DNA of 64,000 bases from Bradyrhizobium embrapense. GTDB lineage: Bacteria > Pseudomonadota > Alphaproteobacteria > Rhizobiales > Xanthobacteraceae. The stretch covers positions 124,411 through 188,410 of the forward strand of contig NZ_LFIP02000002.1 of NCBI RefSeq assembly GCF_001189235.2, given 5' to 3'. The position numbers were made by a program, and so were the translations under genes. The notes under the pieces are model-generated. The model was not told the origin of the DNA, searched no databases, and was given only the letters and a program-made list of their open reading frames with translations. Positions 27,118 through 36,110 of this stretch are shown in pieces; the stretch's first letter is position 1, and each line of letters opens with the position of its first letter.

Positions 27118-28091
27118 CCAACCTCGTCGAGATCAACAACCTCAACATTCGCTTCACCGGCGATCGCACGGTCCATGCCGTGAACGATCTCAGCCTGCAG
27201 ATCGGCGAGGGCGAGGTGTTGGGGCTGCTCGGCGAGTCCGGTTCGGGCAAGAGCGTGACCTTGCGCGCGCTGATGCGGCTGTTGCCGAAGAAGCGCACGC
27301 AGATCTCCGGTAGCGTGAAAGTGCTCGGCCGGGACGTGCTGGCGATGGATGACGAGGCGCTGTCCGCATTCCGCGGCCAGACCGTCTCGATGATCTTCCA
27401 GGAGCCGGCGCTGGCGCTCGATCCGGTCTACACGATCGGCCGCCAGATCGCGGAGACGGTGATGCGCCACGAGGGCAAGAGCAAGCGCGACGCTACCGCG
27501 CGCGCGCTCGAGATGCTCGAGGTGGTGCGGATCCCCTCCGCGAGGCGAAGGCTGGACTCCTATCCGCACGAGATGTCGGGCGGCATGCGCCAGCGCGCGA
27601 TGATCGCGCTGGCGCTGGCCTGCAAGCCGAAGATCCTGCTCGCGGACGAGCCGACCACCGCGCTCGATGCCACCGTGCAGATCCAGATCCTGCTGCTGCT
27701 GCGCGAGTTGCAGCGCGAGTTCGGGATGTCCGTCATCTTCGTCACCCACGACATCGGCGTTGCCATCGAGATCTGCGACCGGGTCGCGGTGATGTATGCC
27801 GGGCAGATCGTGGAGCAGGGCGCCTTGCGCGACATCGTGCGCACGCCGGTCCATCCCTACGCGAAGGGCTTGCTGGCCTCGACCATTCACGGCGCGATGC
27901 GCGGACAGCGGCTCGAGACCATCCCGGGCACGCCGCCCTCGCTCGACCAGGCACCGGCCAGCTGTTCGTTCGCGCCGCGTTGCAAGTTCGCCGAACCGCG
28001 CTGCAGCGGGAGCCTGCCGCCGAGCGTGCAGGTCGCGCCCGGCCATCTGGCGCGCTGCGTCCTGGCAGAGCCGGCCGCGGCGACGGTTTAG
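27114..28091 (+). CDS. Dipeptide/oligopeptide-type ABC ATPase, DppD/OppD-like
   Basis: A 325-residue ATPase of the OppD type. Walker A is GESGSGKSVTLRAL (about residue 40), the Q-loop FQEPALALDPVYTIG, the signature SGGMRQRAMIALAL, Walker B ILLADEPTTALD and the switch His in VTHDIG. The C-terminal domain has the cysteine set CSFAPRCKFAEPRC plus CVLAEP. It overlaps the amidase by four bases and is the last gene of the operon. It converges on the LysR gene, with the two stop regions overlapping at 28088-28091. It pairs with the DppF-like ATPase encoded before the amidase. Confidence 0.92.
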   Translation: MTNLVEINNLNIRFTGDRTVHAVNDLSLQIGEGEVLGLLGESGSGKSVTLRALMRLLPKKRTQISGSVKVLGRDVLAMDDEALSAFRGQTVSMIFQEPALALDPVYTIGRQIAETVMRHEGKSKRDATARALEMLEVVRIPSARRRLDSYPHEMSGGMRQRAMIALALACKPKILLADEPTTALDATVQIQILLLLRELQREFGMSVIFVTHDIGVAIEICDRVAVMYAGQIVEQGALRDIVRTPVHPYAKGLLASTIHGAMRGQRLETIPGTPPSLDQAPASCSFAPRCKFAEPRCSGSLPPSVQVAPGHLARCVLAEPAAATV

Positions 28092-29041
28092 CTCGCCCGC
28101 GCGACCGCCTCGGCGATCCAGCGCCGCACCGCCGCGATCCGCCGGTCCCGCGCCTGCTCGGTGCGGGAGACCAGATAGATCGTCTCGCTGGGCTCGGCCT
28201 CGAACGCAAACGGCGCCACCAGCCGCTTGCCGAAGCCTGGCCGCGCCTTGATCAGCGGCGCCATTGCAAGCGCCACGCCTAGCCCATGTTCTGCGGCCTC
28301 CAGCATCGCCGGCACGCTGTCGAGCCACAGATGCCCGCGCGGGGCGAGATGTGGCAGCCCCGCCTCCTTGAGCCAGGCCGGCCACCCCCGCGGTTGCGTC
28401 GTGACATGGATCAGCACCTCGCGCGACAGGTCTGCCGGGTTCCGAAGCCCCGCCTTGACCAGCGCCGGCGTGCACACCGGCAATGCCCTGACCTGGACCA
28501 GCGGCTCGACCTTCAGCCCGGCCGCATGTTCCCGCCCGTAGCGGACCGCGACGTCGACGCGGGAGCCGTTGAAGTCGGCATATTGGTGCGTGGCCTCAAT
28601 CCGCAGCGTCAGTTGCGGGTGGCGCCGCTTGAACTCCGGCAGCGCCGGCAGCAGCACGGCGCTGGTGAAGAACGGCAGCGAGCTGATCCACAGCTCGCCG
28701 CTGGCCTCGCCGCGTTGCCGCAGCATGTCGCGGCTTGCTTCCTGCAGCGTTGCCAGCGCGGCCGACACTTTCGCAAGGTAACGCTCACCGTCCGCGGTCA
28801 GGCGCACCGAGCGCGCGCCGCGGACGAACAGCTTGGTGCCGAACTGCTGTTCCAGCCCGCGGATCTGGTGGCTGATCGCCGACGGGCTCAGCGACAGGTC
28901 GCGCGCGGCGCGGCGGAAGCTGAGCTGGGTGGCCGCGCGCTCGAATGCAAGCAGCGCCGGCAGCGGCGGGATGGCCCGCGGATCCGGGGCGTCCAATGGG
29001 TGAATCCGGTTCACCTGAAGTGATGAATGGCCGTTTGTCAT
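28088..29041 (-). CDS. LysR-family transcriptional regulator (GcvA-like)
   Basis: A 317-residue regulator. The winged helix-turn-helix spans about residues 30-90, with LSFRRAARDLSLSPSAISHQI and the following RLTADG. A periplasmic-binding-like effector domain follows (DVAVRYGREHAAG, LWLDSVPAMLEAAEHGLG). It converges on the transporter operon but is divergent from the thioesterase-like gene, 66 bases away. LysR proteins usually act on the divergent neighbour, so that gene is a more natural target than the transporter. There are roughly 25 residues of non-conserved N-terminal extension, so a later start is possible. Confidence 0.87.
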   Translation of the reverse strand: MTNGHSSLQVNRIHPLDAPDPRAIPPLPALLAFERAATQLSFRRAARDLSLSPSAISHQIRGLEQQFGTKLFVRGARSVRLTADGERYLAKVSAALATLQEASRDMLRQRGEASGELWISSLPFFTSAVLLPALPEFKRRHPQLTLRIEATHQYADFNGSRVDVAVRYGREHAAGLKVEPLVQVRALPVCTPALVKAGLRNPADLSREVLIHVTTQPRGWPAWLKEAGLPHLAPRGHLWLDSVPAMLEAAEHGLGVALAMAPLIKARPGFGKRLVAPFAFEAEPSETIYLVSRTEQARDRRIAAVRRWIAEAVARAS

Positions 29042-29107
29042 GACCGCTATTCTTGGATCAGATTGGCCCTGCGCTCAATCCTGCTCACCTCATGAGATTT
29101 ATCAGCC

Positions 29108-29902
29108 TTGGCCATCTTCGAACCAACAGCTACGCCGCATCACTGGAAGCCGGCCGCGCTGGCGGCGGGGCCGTTCGCAGGCCTGCAGGGCGGAGCGGTC
29201 GCAAGCCTGTTGACCGCGGAGGTCGAGGCGATGGCAGGTCCGCGCAACTGGGGCACCGCGATATCGGCGTCAGCCTGGTTCCTGCGGCCGACCCCGATGG
29301 CGGAATTGCGCACGCAGGTCGCCGCCGTGACCGAGGGCGGCCGGGTCAGCGTCGTCGACAACACGCTCTGGCCGGTCGGCGAGGAGCAGCCCTGCGCGAC
29401 GGTGCGCGTGACGCTGTCGCGCGAACGCGCGGTCGAGATCCCCGGCTTTCGCGGCAGCGCAGCCGACCCGGTGGATCCCATGCGCTTTCCGCTGCGCAGC
29501 CCGCACGCGGTCCATGGCCGCAGCTGGTTCATGGACGCGATGGAGGCCCGTGCCGGCGGCGATGTCGCCTGGTTTCGCATGCACCACAGCGTGGTTGCGG
29601 ACGCCGGTCCGCTGGCGCGCGTGCTCGGCCCGGCCGACTGGACCCACGGCATCGCGCGCCCGGTGCAGAACGTGGTGGCCGACCCCAATCCGAACCTCGC
29701 GGTGCAGCTGCTCAGACCGCCGCGGGGGGCGTGGATCGGCATTCGCGCCGAGGCCCGCTGGCGCCCGGAGGCCGGGCTCGGCGTCGGCAGCGGTGTATTG
29801 CTCGATGTTGATGGCGAGATCGGCCGGGTCTCGATGTCGGTCATTCTCGTGCCCTTTCCGAGAAGCGCACCGGCGGCCGGCCCGGGTTCCGCGGCCGGCT
29901 AA
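29108..29902 (+). CDS. Acyl-CoA thioesterase-like hotdog protein
   Basis: A 264-residue protein that I read from TTG 29108, since the conserved hotdog opening (HHWKPAALAAGPFAGLQGGAVASLL) would be lost with any later ATG. The shape, two hotdog halves with an aromatic-rich DAMEARAGGDVAWFRM in the middle, fits the TesB/4HBT_3 family of double-hotdog thioesterases that hydrolyse acyl-CoAs. I see no helix-turn-helix and no signal peptide. The gene is divergent from the LysR regulator (66 bases between). The start codon is uncertain because no strong ribosome site is present. Confidence 0.6.
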   Translation: MAIFEPTATPHHWKPAALAAGPFAGLQGGAVASLLTAEVEAMAGPRNWGTAISASAWFLRPTPMAELRTQVAAVTEGGRVSVVDNTLWPVGEEQPCATVRVTLSRERAVEIPGFRGSAADPVDPMRFPLRSPHAVHGRSWFMDAMEARAGGDVAWFRMHHSVVADAGPLARVLGPADWTHGIARPVQNVVADPNPNLAVQLLRPPRGAWIGIRAEARWRPEAGLGVGSGVLLDVDGEIGRVSMSVILVPFPRSAPAAGPGSAAG

Positions 29903-30049
29903 CGCTAATTATTCCTTCAACTGTCTGTGGCATCACAAAAATAGGCCGCCAACCATGCTTTGGTCGGCGCGACTTAAATGGACGGTGGTCGCAAACGCCT
30001 ATACAAGTCGGTGATCACGTAGCTCTTTTGATTGCAGAGATCGGTTTTT

Positions 30050-31801
30050 ATGGCAGTCGCGCCCGCTGTCCGGCGTTCCGAACTGGCTGAGGCGCTGCGC
30101 GCATGCCGCAGTGCCTTCATCGGCGTCGGCCTCATCAGCTGCATGATCAACCTGCTCTATCTGACAGGTTCGATGTTCATGCTGCAGGTGTACGACCGGG
30201 TGCTGCCGAGCCGCAGCGTTCCGACCCTGATCGGCCTCGTCGTCATCGCCGCGGTCCTCTACATGGCCCAGGGCGTGCTCGATCTGCTGCGTGGACGGAT
30301 TCTCGGCCGCGTCGGCACCTCGCTCGACGAAGCGCTCAATGCGCGGGTGTTCGACACCATCGTGCGGCTGCCGCTGATGGCCGGCAATCGCAGCGAGGGC
30401 CTGCAGCCGCTACGCGACCTCGACAATGTGCGTTCCTTCCTCGGCAGCATGGGGCCCGGTGCGTTCTTCGATCTGCCCTGGCTGCCGTTCTACATGCTGA
30501 TCTGCTTCGCGTTCCATTGGCTGCTCGGCGTCACGGCGCTGGTCGGCGCCGTGATCCTGGTGATGTTGACGCTGATCACCGAATACCTGTCGCGCACGCC
30601 GGCGAGGGAAGCGATGTCGCTCGCGGCGCGGCGCAACGATCTCGCTGCCTCCAGCCGCCGCAACGCCGAAGTGCTCGTGGCGATGGGCATGGCCGGGCGG
30701 ATGAACAAGCGCTGGAACGAAGCCAACGAGGAGTATCTGTCCGGCAACCAGCGGGCCAGCGACGTGAGCGGCGGGCTCGGTGCGGTCGCCAAGGTGCTGC
30801 GCATGATGCTGCAGTCCGCCGTGCTCGCGGTCGGTGCCTATCTCGTGATCCACCAGGAGGCCACCGGCGGCATCATCATCGCCGGTTCGATCCTGAGCGC
30901 GCGGGCGCTGGCGCCGGTCGATCTCGCGATCGCGCATTGGAAGAGCTTCGTCGCCGCGCGGCAGAGCTGGCAGCGCCTCAACCGCCTGCTGCAGCAGATT
31001 CCGGCGCGACCGGAGCAGACGCTGCTGCAGGCGCCGCAGAAGAAGCTTTCCGTCGAAGGGGTGACCATGGTGGCGCCGGGTGACCAGCGCCCGATTGTGC
31101 AGGACGTCACCTTCGCCGTCGAAGCCGGCAGCGGCGTCGGCGTGATCGGCCCGAGCGGGTCCGGCAAGTCGTCGCTGATCCGGGCGCTAGTCGGCGTCTG
31201 GGTGCCGGTGCGCGGCAAGGTACGGCTCGACGGCGCCGCGCTCGATCAGTGGTCGTCGGACCAACTCGGCCGCCATGTCGGCTATCTGCCTCAGGACGTC
31301 GAATTGTTCGCCGGCACCGTCGCGCAGAACATCTGCCGGTTCGATCCCGACGCCAAGTCCGACGGCATCATCGCGGCGGCCAAGGAGGCCGGCGTGCATG
31401 AGATGATCATCAAGATGCGCGAGGGCTACGACACCCAGGTCGGCGAGCAGGGCACTGCGCTTTCCGCCGGCCAGGCACAGCGCGTCGCGCTGGCGCGCGC
31501 GCTGTACGGCAATCCGTTCCTGATCGTGCTGGACGAGCCGAACTCCAACCTCGACAGCGAAGGCGACGAGGCGCTGACCCGCGCGGTGCGCAGCGCCCGC
31601 GAACGCGGTGCCATTGTCATCGTGGTCGCGCACCGGCCGATCGGTATCGAGGGCGTCGACCAGCTGCTGGTACTCAAGGACGGTCGCATGCAGACTTTCG
31701 GGCCGAAGGAAACCGTGCTCGCGCAGGTGCTGCAGCGCGCCGCGCCGCCGGTGCCGACGCCGATCAAGATCGTCGCCGATGCCGGGGCGACCAAGTCATG
31801 A
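30050..31801 (+). CDS. Type I secretion ABC transporter (PrtD/LapB-like permease-ATPase)
   Basis: A 583-residue fused transporter. Six membrane spans lie in about residues 15-290 (INLLYLTGSMFMLQVYDRVLPS near the start is the PrtD family hallmark). The ATPase domain has Walker A GPSGSGKSSLIRAL, signature LSAGQAQRVALARALYG, Walker B LIVLDEPNSNLD and switch His in VAHRP. I chose ATG 30050. It overlaps the membrane fusion protein gene by four bases. Substrate genes are often nearby. The only obvious type I substrate in the window is the FecR/VCBS protein at 12260-16423. An outer-membrane TolC protein is not encoded here. Confidence 0.9.
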   Translation: MAVAPAVRRSELAEALRACRSAFIGVGLISCMINLLYLTGSMFMLQVYDRVLPSRSVPTLIGLVVIAAVLYMAQGVLDLLRGRILGRVGTSLDEALNARVFDTIVRLPLMAGNRSEGLQPLRDLDNVRSFLGSMGPGAFFDLPWLPFYMLICFAFHWLLGVTALVGAVILVMLTLITEYLSRTPAREAMSLAARRNDLAASSRRNAEVLVAMGMAGRMNKRWNEANEEYLSGNQRASDVSGGLGAVAKVLRMMLQSAVLAVGAYLVIHQEATGGIIIAGSILSARALAPVDLAIAHWKSFVAARQSWQRLNRLLQQIPARPEQTLLQAPQKKLSVEGVTMVAPGDQRPIVQDVTFAVEAGSGVGVIGPSGSGKSSLIRALVGVWVPVRGKVRLDGAALDQWSSDQLGRHVGYLPQDVELFAGTVAQNICRFDPDAKSDGIIAAAKEAGVHEMIIKMREGYDTQVGEQGTALSAGQAQRVALARALYGNPFLIVLDEPNSNLDSEGDEALTRAVRSARERGAIVIVVAHRPIGIEGVDQLLVLKDGRMQTFGPKETVLAQVLQRAAPPVPTPIKIVADAGATKS

Positions 31802-33120
31802 GCGGCCGCATGACCGATCAGCCGCGCAATGCACTTGCTTCGATCAGGAAGCACCTCGTGGTCGGCCTCGCCGTGGTCCTGGTGCTGGGCGGCGGCGTCG
31901 GCGGCTGGGCTGCGACGGTACCGATCTCGGGCGCGCTGATCGCGCCGGGCTCGGTGGTGGTCGATACCAACGTCAAGAAAGTGCAGCATCCGACCGGCGG
32001 TGTCGTCGGCGAAATCCTGGCGCGCGACGGCGACACGGTCAAGGCGGGCGACGTTGTCGTGCGTCTCGACGAGACCGTTGTGAAGGCGAGCCTTGCGATC
32101 GTGGTCAAGACGCTGAACGGTCTCTATGCGCGTGCGGCCCGGCTCCAGGCCGAGCAGCAGGGCCTCGACAAGATCGCATTTCCGCCGCAGCTCACCGAGC
32201 AGGCCAAGGATCCCGACGTCCGCGACATCATGGCGAGCGAAACCAAGCTGTTCGAGGTGCGGGTCAACGGCCGCGCCGGCCAGAAGGCGCAGTTGCGCGA
32301 ACGCGTCACCCAGCTCAACGAGGAAATTGCCGGCCTGCAGGCGCAGGAAACCGCCAAGGACAAGGAGATCGCGCTGGTGCAGCAGGAGCTGGTCGGCGTC
32401 CGTCAGCTCTATGAGCAGCATCTGGTGCAGCTGACCCGCCTCACCACGCTGGAGCGTGACGCCGCGCGGCTCTCCGGCGAGCGCGCGCAGTACATTGCCT
32501 CACGCGCCCAGGCCAAGGGCAAGATCACCGAGACCGAGCTGCAGATCATCCAGGTCGACAAGGACATGCTTTCGGAAGTCTCCAAGGACCTGCGCGAGGC
32601 CAATGACAAGATCGGCGAGTTCGTCGAGCGCAAGGTGACCGCCGAAGACCAGCTCCGCCGCATCGACATCCGCGCGCCGCAGGACGGCGTGGTGCTGCAA
32701 TCGACCGTCCACACCGTCGGCGGCGTCGTTACCGCGGGCGACGCCATCATGATGATCGTGCCGAGGGCCGATGACCTGTCGGTCGAGGCCAAGGTCAATC
32801 CGCAGGACATCGACAAGCTCCAGGTCGGACAGAAGACCGTGCTGCGGCTCTCCGCCTTCAACCAGCGCACCACGCCGGAGCTGAACGGTGTCGTTACCCG
32901 CGTCTCCGCGGACGTCAACACCGACCAGCGCACCGGGCAGAGCTACTACACGATCCGCGTCTCGATGCCGCCGGAAGAGGTCGCGCGCCTCGGCAGCGAG
33001 GTGAAGATCATCCCCGGCATGCCGGTGGAAGCCTTCGTCCAGACCGGCGACCGCACCATGCTGTCGTATCTGATGAAGCCGCTGAGCGACCAGTTCATGC
33101 GCTCGTTCCGCGAGAAATGA
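31798..33120 (+). CDS. Type I secretion membrane fusion protein (HlyD/PrtE family)
   Basis: A 440-residue protein with a short cytosolic N-terminus, one span (about 20-40, VVGLAVVLVLGGGVGGWAATV), and a periplasmic part. The first lipoyl half (KVQHPTGGVVGEILARDGDTV) is followed by a long coiled coil (about 115-290) rich in Glu, Gln and Lys. The second lipoyl half (RRIDIRAPQDGVVLQSTVHTVG) and the beta-barrel region follow. These are the features of PrtE/HlyD adaptors linking the inner-membrane ABC protein to TolC. It is translationally coupled to the ABC gene (ATGA at 31798). Confidence 0.92.
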   Translation: MSGRMTDQPRNALASIRKHLVVGLAVVLVLGGGVGGWAATVPISGALIAPGSVVVDTNVKKVQHPTGGVVGEILARDGDTVKAGDVVVRLDETVVKASLAIVVKTLNGLYARAARLQAEQQGLDKIAFPPQLTEQAKDPDVRDIMASETKLFEVRVNGRAGQKAQLRERVTQLNEEIAGLQAQETAKDKEIALVQQELVGVRQLYEQHLVQLTRLTTLERDAARLSGERAQYIASRAQAKGKITETELQIIQVDKDMLSEVSKDLREANDKIGEFVERKVTAEDQLRRIDIRAPQDGVVLQSTVHTVGGVVTAGDAIMMIVPRADDLSVEAKVNPQDIDKLQVGQKTVLRLSAFNQRTTPELNGVVTRVSADVNTDQRTGQSYYTIRVSMPPEEVARLGSEVKIIPGMPVEAFVQTGDRTMLSYLMKPLSDQFMRSFREK

Positions 33121-33137
33121 GGACGCGCGAAATCGTC

Positions 33138-33225
33138 GTAGCCCGGATGCAGCGTAGCGAAATCCGGGAACGGTCGTGCTGCGGACGCAGTCGCCCCGGA
33201 TTGCGCTTCGCTGCATCCGGGCTAC
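33138..33225. repeat. Intergenic palindromic repeat, family D
   Basis: The left arm opens GTAGCCCGGATGCAGCG and the right arm closes CGCTGCATCCGGGCTAC, a perfect 17-base match. Inner arms AAATCCGGG and CCCCGGATT also pair. It sits between two convergent genes (HlyD family and PncC) and could end transcription from both sides. Confidence 0.8.
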
Positions 33226-33235
33226 GGAATTGAAG

Positions 33236-33718
33236 TCACTGCTCGAGGTTCCTCAACAACAGCTCCAGCGCCGCCTTCGCGAACGTCTGCATGTTGGCCT
33301 GCCGGTCGCCGCTCGCGGTCTCCAGCGTGATCACCTGCTGCCGGGGACCTGCGACCGCCATGCAGCTATGGCCGGCGGCATCGCCGTAGCGGTTGCCGGT
33401 CGGGCCGGCCGCACCGGTCTCGGACAATCCCCAATCCGCCGAGAGGCGCTCGCGGATCTGGCGCGCCAGCAGTTGCGCGTAGGGTTCCGACGACGAGCGG
33501 AGACCGCGCATGGCGTCGTCGGGAATGTCCATCAGCACGCGCCGCGCATCGCGGGTGTAGATCACGCCGCCGCCGAGGAAATAGGCCGATGCGCCGGGCA
33601 CCGCGAGCAGCGATGCCGAGATCAGTCCGCCGGTGGAGGATTCCGCGACCGCAATGGTCTGCTTGTTCGCGATCAGCTTTGCGGCGACCTGCTCGGCGAT
33701 GGATATGAGTGCGTTCAT
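33236..33718 (-). CDS. pncC: CinA C-terminal-type nicotinamide-nucleotide amidase (PncC)
   Basis: A 160-residue single-domain protein. Family motifs are AESSTGGLISASLLAVPGAS, FLGGGVIYT, and SETGAAGPTGNRYGD. The enzyme converts nicotinamide mononucleotide to nicotinic acid mononucleotide in NAD recycling. The length matches stand-alone PncC proteins lacking the N-terminal CinA domain. It is transcribed alone, divergent from the amidohydrolase cassette. Confidence 0.9.
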   Translation of the reverse strand: MNALISIAEQVAAKLIANKQTIAVAESSTGGLISASLLAVPGASAYFLGGGVIYTRDARRVLMDIPDDAMRGLRSSSEPYAQLLARQIRERLSADWGLSETGAAGPTGNRYGDAAGHSCMAVAGPRQQVITLETASGDRQANMQTFAKAALELLLRNLEQ

Positions 33719-33745
33719 CGGCGCTCTTTCTCGTTGTTTGTCATG

Positions 33746-33780
33746 AAAACTGCCAGGAAAACTGCCAGGAAACTGCCATG
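33746..33780. repeat. Three tandem 12-base repeats upstream of the amidohydrolase cassette
   Basis: AAAACTGCCAGG occurs at 33746-33757 and 33758-33769, followed by the partial copy AAACTGCCATG at 33770-33780. The array lies 28 bases upstream of the pncC start and 147 bases before the amidohydrolase ATG, in the divergent promoter region. Confidence 0.7.
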
Positions 33781-33926
33781 AAAATCCCGTGGGGCGTTCT
33801 GCCTTCCTAGCACACCACGTCAGCCTCTGCCGATGTTGCGGAGCGCGGCATGGACTGCTTCAATGCCGGACAACAACCAAGCGCCGCCCCGACAGTTGTT
33901 GCGAGAGCGTGCGCGGAGGAAACACC

Positions 33927-35003
33927 ATGACGTCGCCGATCGCGGGCGGCGTGGATTGCGATCTGCATCCCGCCGTGCCTCATCTCACCAGTCTGCTGCC
34001 GTACATGAACGACTACTGGCGGGACCAGGTGACGACGCGCGGCATGACCGACCTGATCTCGCAATCCTATCCGACCAACTCGCCGATCGCCTCGCGGCCG
34101 GACTGGCGTCCCGCGCAGGGCAAGCCGGGTTCGAGCCTCGCCGACATGCAGCGCCAGGCGCTCGACCGGTTCGGCACCGCCACCGGCATCTGCAATCCGC
34201 TCTACGGCGTGCAGATGGTGTTCTCCGAGGACATGGCCGATGCGTTCTGCCGCGCGCTCAACGACTGGCTGGTCAAGGAATGGCTCGACAAGGACGATCG
34301 GCTGCGCGGCTCGATCGTGATCCCCGTGCAGAGCATCGAGAAGGCTGTCGCCGAGATCGAGCGCTGCGCGCAGGACAGACGCTTCGTGCAGGTGCTGATG
34401 CTCGTGATGGGCGACATGCCGCTCGGCAAGCGGCACTATTGGCCGATCTACGCGGCGGCCGAACGGCTCGGCCTGCCGATCGGCATCCATGCCGGCAGCG
34501 CCTATCACAACCCGCCGACCTCGGTCGGCTGGGGCTCTTATCACATCGAGGATTATGTCGCGCAGGCGCAGGCGTTCCAGACCCAGCTCACCAGCCTGAT
34601 CGTCGAGGGGGTGTTCGCGCGTCACCCGAACCTGAAGATGGTGATGCTGGAGTCCGGCTTCACCTGGCTGCCGCCGTTCCTGTGGCGGCTGCACAAGTTC
34701 TGGCGCGGCGTGCGCATGGAGACGCCCTGGGTCGACCGCGCGCCGCTGGAGATTGTGCGCAGCAACATCCGTTTCTCATTGCAGCCGGTCGACGCGCCGC
34801 CGGACGGCGACACCTTGAACCGGCTGTTCGACCATATGCAGTCGGACGAATTGATCCTATTCTCCACCGACTATCCGCATTGGCAGTTCGACGGTGACGA
34901 GGTGTTGCCGAAGGGATTGTCGCAGGATCTGGTCCGCAAGATCATGATCGACAATCCGCATGCGACCTATCCGCGCTTGCAGGTGAAGGAGACGGTGCGA
35001 TGA
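33927..35003 (+). CDS. Amidohydrolase-2 family protein, first of a tandem pair
   Basis: A 358-residue TIM-barrel protein. ATG 33927 follows a strong GGAGGA at 33915-33920. The usual metal-binding HxH at the first strand reads DCDLHP, so the first ligand is Asp. The later His is in IGIHAGSAYH, and the conserved Asp is in FSTDYPHW, as in ACMSD-like decarboxylases and hydrolases. It overlaps the second amidohydrolase by four bases, and the two proteins share EGVF-R-P-LKMVM-E-GF-W and other blocks, so they are paralogues. Function is unknown; decarboxylation or C-C/C-N hydrolysis is possible. Confidence 0.82.
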   Translation: MTSPIAGGVDCDLHPAVPHLTSLLPYMNDYWRDQVTTRGMTDLISQSYPTNSPIASRPDWRPAQGKPGSSLADMQRQALDRFGTATGICNPLYGVQMVFSEDMADAFCRALNDWLVKEWLDKDDRLRGSIVIPVQSIEKAVAEIERCAQDRRFVQVLMLVMGDMPLGKRHYWPIYAAAERLGLPIGIHAGSAYHNPPTSVGWGSYHIEDYVAQAQAFQTQLTSLIVEGVFARHPNLKMVMLESGFTWLPPFLWRLHKFWRGVRMETPWVDRAPLEIVRSNIRFSLQPVDAPPDGDTLNRLFDHMQSDELILFSTDYPHWQFDGDEVLPKGLSQDLVRKIMIDNPHATYPRLQVKETVR

Positions 35004-36109
35004 ACATCCAGATTCGGGAACGTCCCGAGGCGGCTGCGTCGGCTGGCATCAAGACCGCGATCGCCGATTGCGACATTCATCCGGCCCGCGCGACCAAGGA
35101 CGAACTGCATCCTTATCTGGCCAAGCGCTGGCACAGCCATCTCGAGACCTTCGGCGTCCATGCCTATCAGGGCATGATGGAAGGCCCGCCCTATCCGAAG
35201 GCGCAGCCCAATGCCTCGCGCCGCGATGCCTATCCGCCGGAAGGCGGGCCGCAGGGCTCCTCGCTGTCCTTCATGCAGAAGCAGCATCTCGATCCCAACA
35301 ACGTCGCGCTCGGCGTGCTCAATCCGCTCAACACCGGGCAGGGAATCCGCAACCAGGATCTGGCCGGTGCGATCTGCACGGCGGTCAACGACTGGCAGAT
35401 CGAGAAATGGACCAGTAAGGATTTACGCCTGAAGGGCTCGGTCGTCGTCGCCAACGAGGACGGCGTGTCGGCCGCGGCCGAAATCCGCCGGCGCGCAGGC
35501 GACAGTAATTTCGTCCAGGTGCTGCTGCTGAGCCGCAATGTCGAGCCGCTCGGCCAGCGCCGTTATTGGCCGATCTATGAGGCGGCCGAGGAGGCCGGTC
35601 TTCCGATCGGTGTGCACGCCTTCGGCTTCGGCGGCAACCCGATCACCGCGTCGGGCTGGCCGAGCTATTACATCGAGGAGATGGTCGGGCATTCGCAGTG
35701 CCAGCAGACCGCACTGGCGAGCCTCGTGCTCGAGGGCGTGTTCGAGCGCTTCCCGAAACTGAAGATGGTGATGGTCGAGGCGGGCTTCGGCTGGGCGCCG
35801 TCGCTGGCGTGGCGGCTCGACAAGGTGTTTTCGCGACTGCACGCCGAGGTGCCGCACCTGAAGCGCAAGCCGTCGGAATATATCCGCGATCACATCTGGT
35901 GGACGACGCAGCCGATGGAGGATCCGGAGAGCCGCGACCATCTGTTCCAGACCATCGAGTGGATCGGCTGGGACAAGCTGCTGTTTGCGACCGACTACCC
36001 GCACTGGGACTATGACGAGCCGTCGCGCGTGCTGCCGGCCGGCGTCAGCGACGCCAACCGCCAGGCGTTCTATCTCGACAATGCGAAGCAGCTGTACGGT
36101 ATTTCCTAA
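35000..36109 (+). CDS. Amidohydrolase-2 family protein, second of a tandem pair
   Basis: A 369-residue paralogue of the preceding gene, coupled to it by an ATGA overlap. The metal motif reads DCDIHP (DxH instead of HxH). The His is in IGVHAFGFGGNP, and the Asp in FATDYPHWDYD. It has a modest N-terminal extension before the first strand. The two probably form a heteromer or act in one pathway, because both are retained and translationally coupled. The Rieske protein gene starts one base after its stop. Confidence 0.82.
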   Translation: MNIQIRERPEAAASAGIKTAIADCDIHPARATKDELHPYLAKRWHSHLETFGVHAYQGMMEGPPYPKAQPNASRRDAYPPEGGPQGSSLSFMQKQHLDPNNVALGVLNPLNTGQGIRNQDLAGAICTAVNDWQIEKWTSKDLRLKGSVVVANEDGVSAAAEIRRRAGDSNFVQVLLLSRNVEPLGQRRYWPIYEAAEEAGLPIGVHAFGFGGNPITASGWPSYYIEEMVGHSQCQQTALASLVLEGVFERFPKLKMVMVEAGFGWAPSLAWRLDKVFSRLHAEVPHLKRKPSEYIRDHIWWTTQPMEDPESRDHLFQTIEWIGWDKLLFATDYPHWDYDEPSRVLPAGVSDANRQAFYLDNAKQLYGIS

Positions 36110-36110
36110 G

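Noticed and set aside
29053..29811. Alternative frame over the thioesterase-like gene starting at ATG 29053
   Set aside because: The product is Arg/Gly-rich with no fold pattern, while the 29108 frame shows the hotdog opening.
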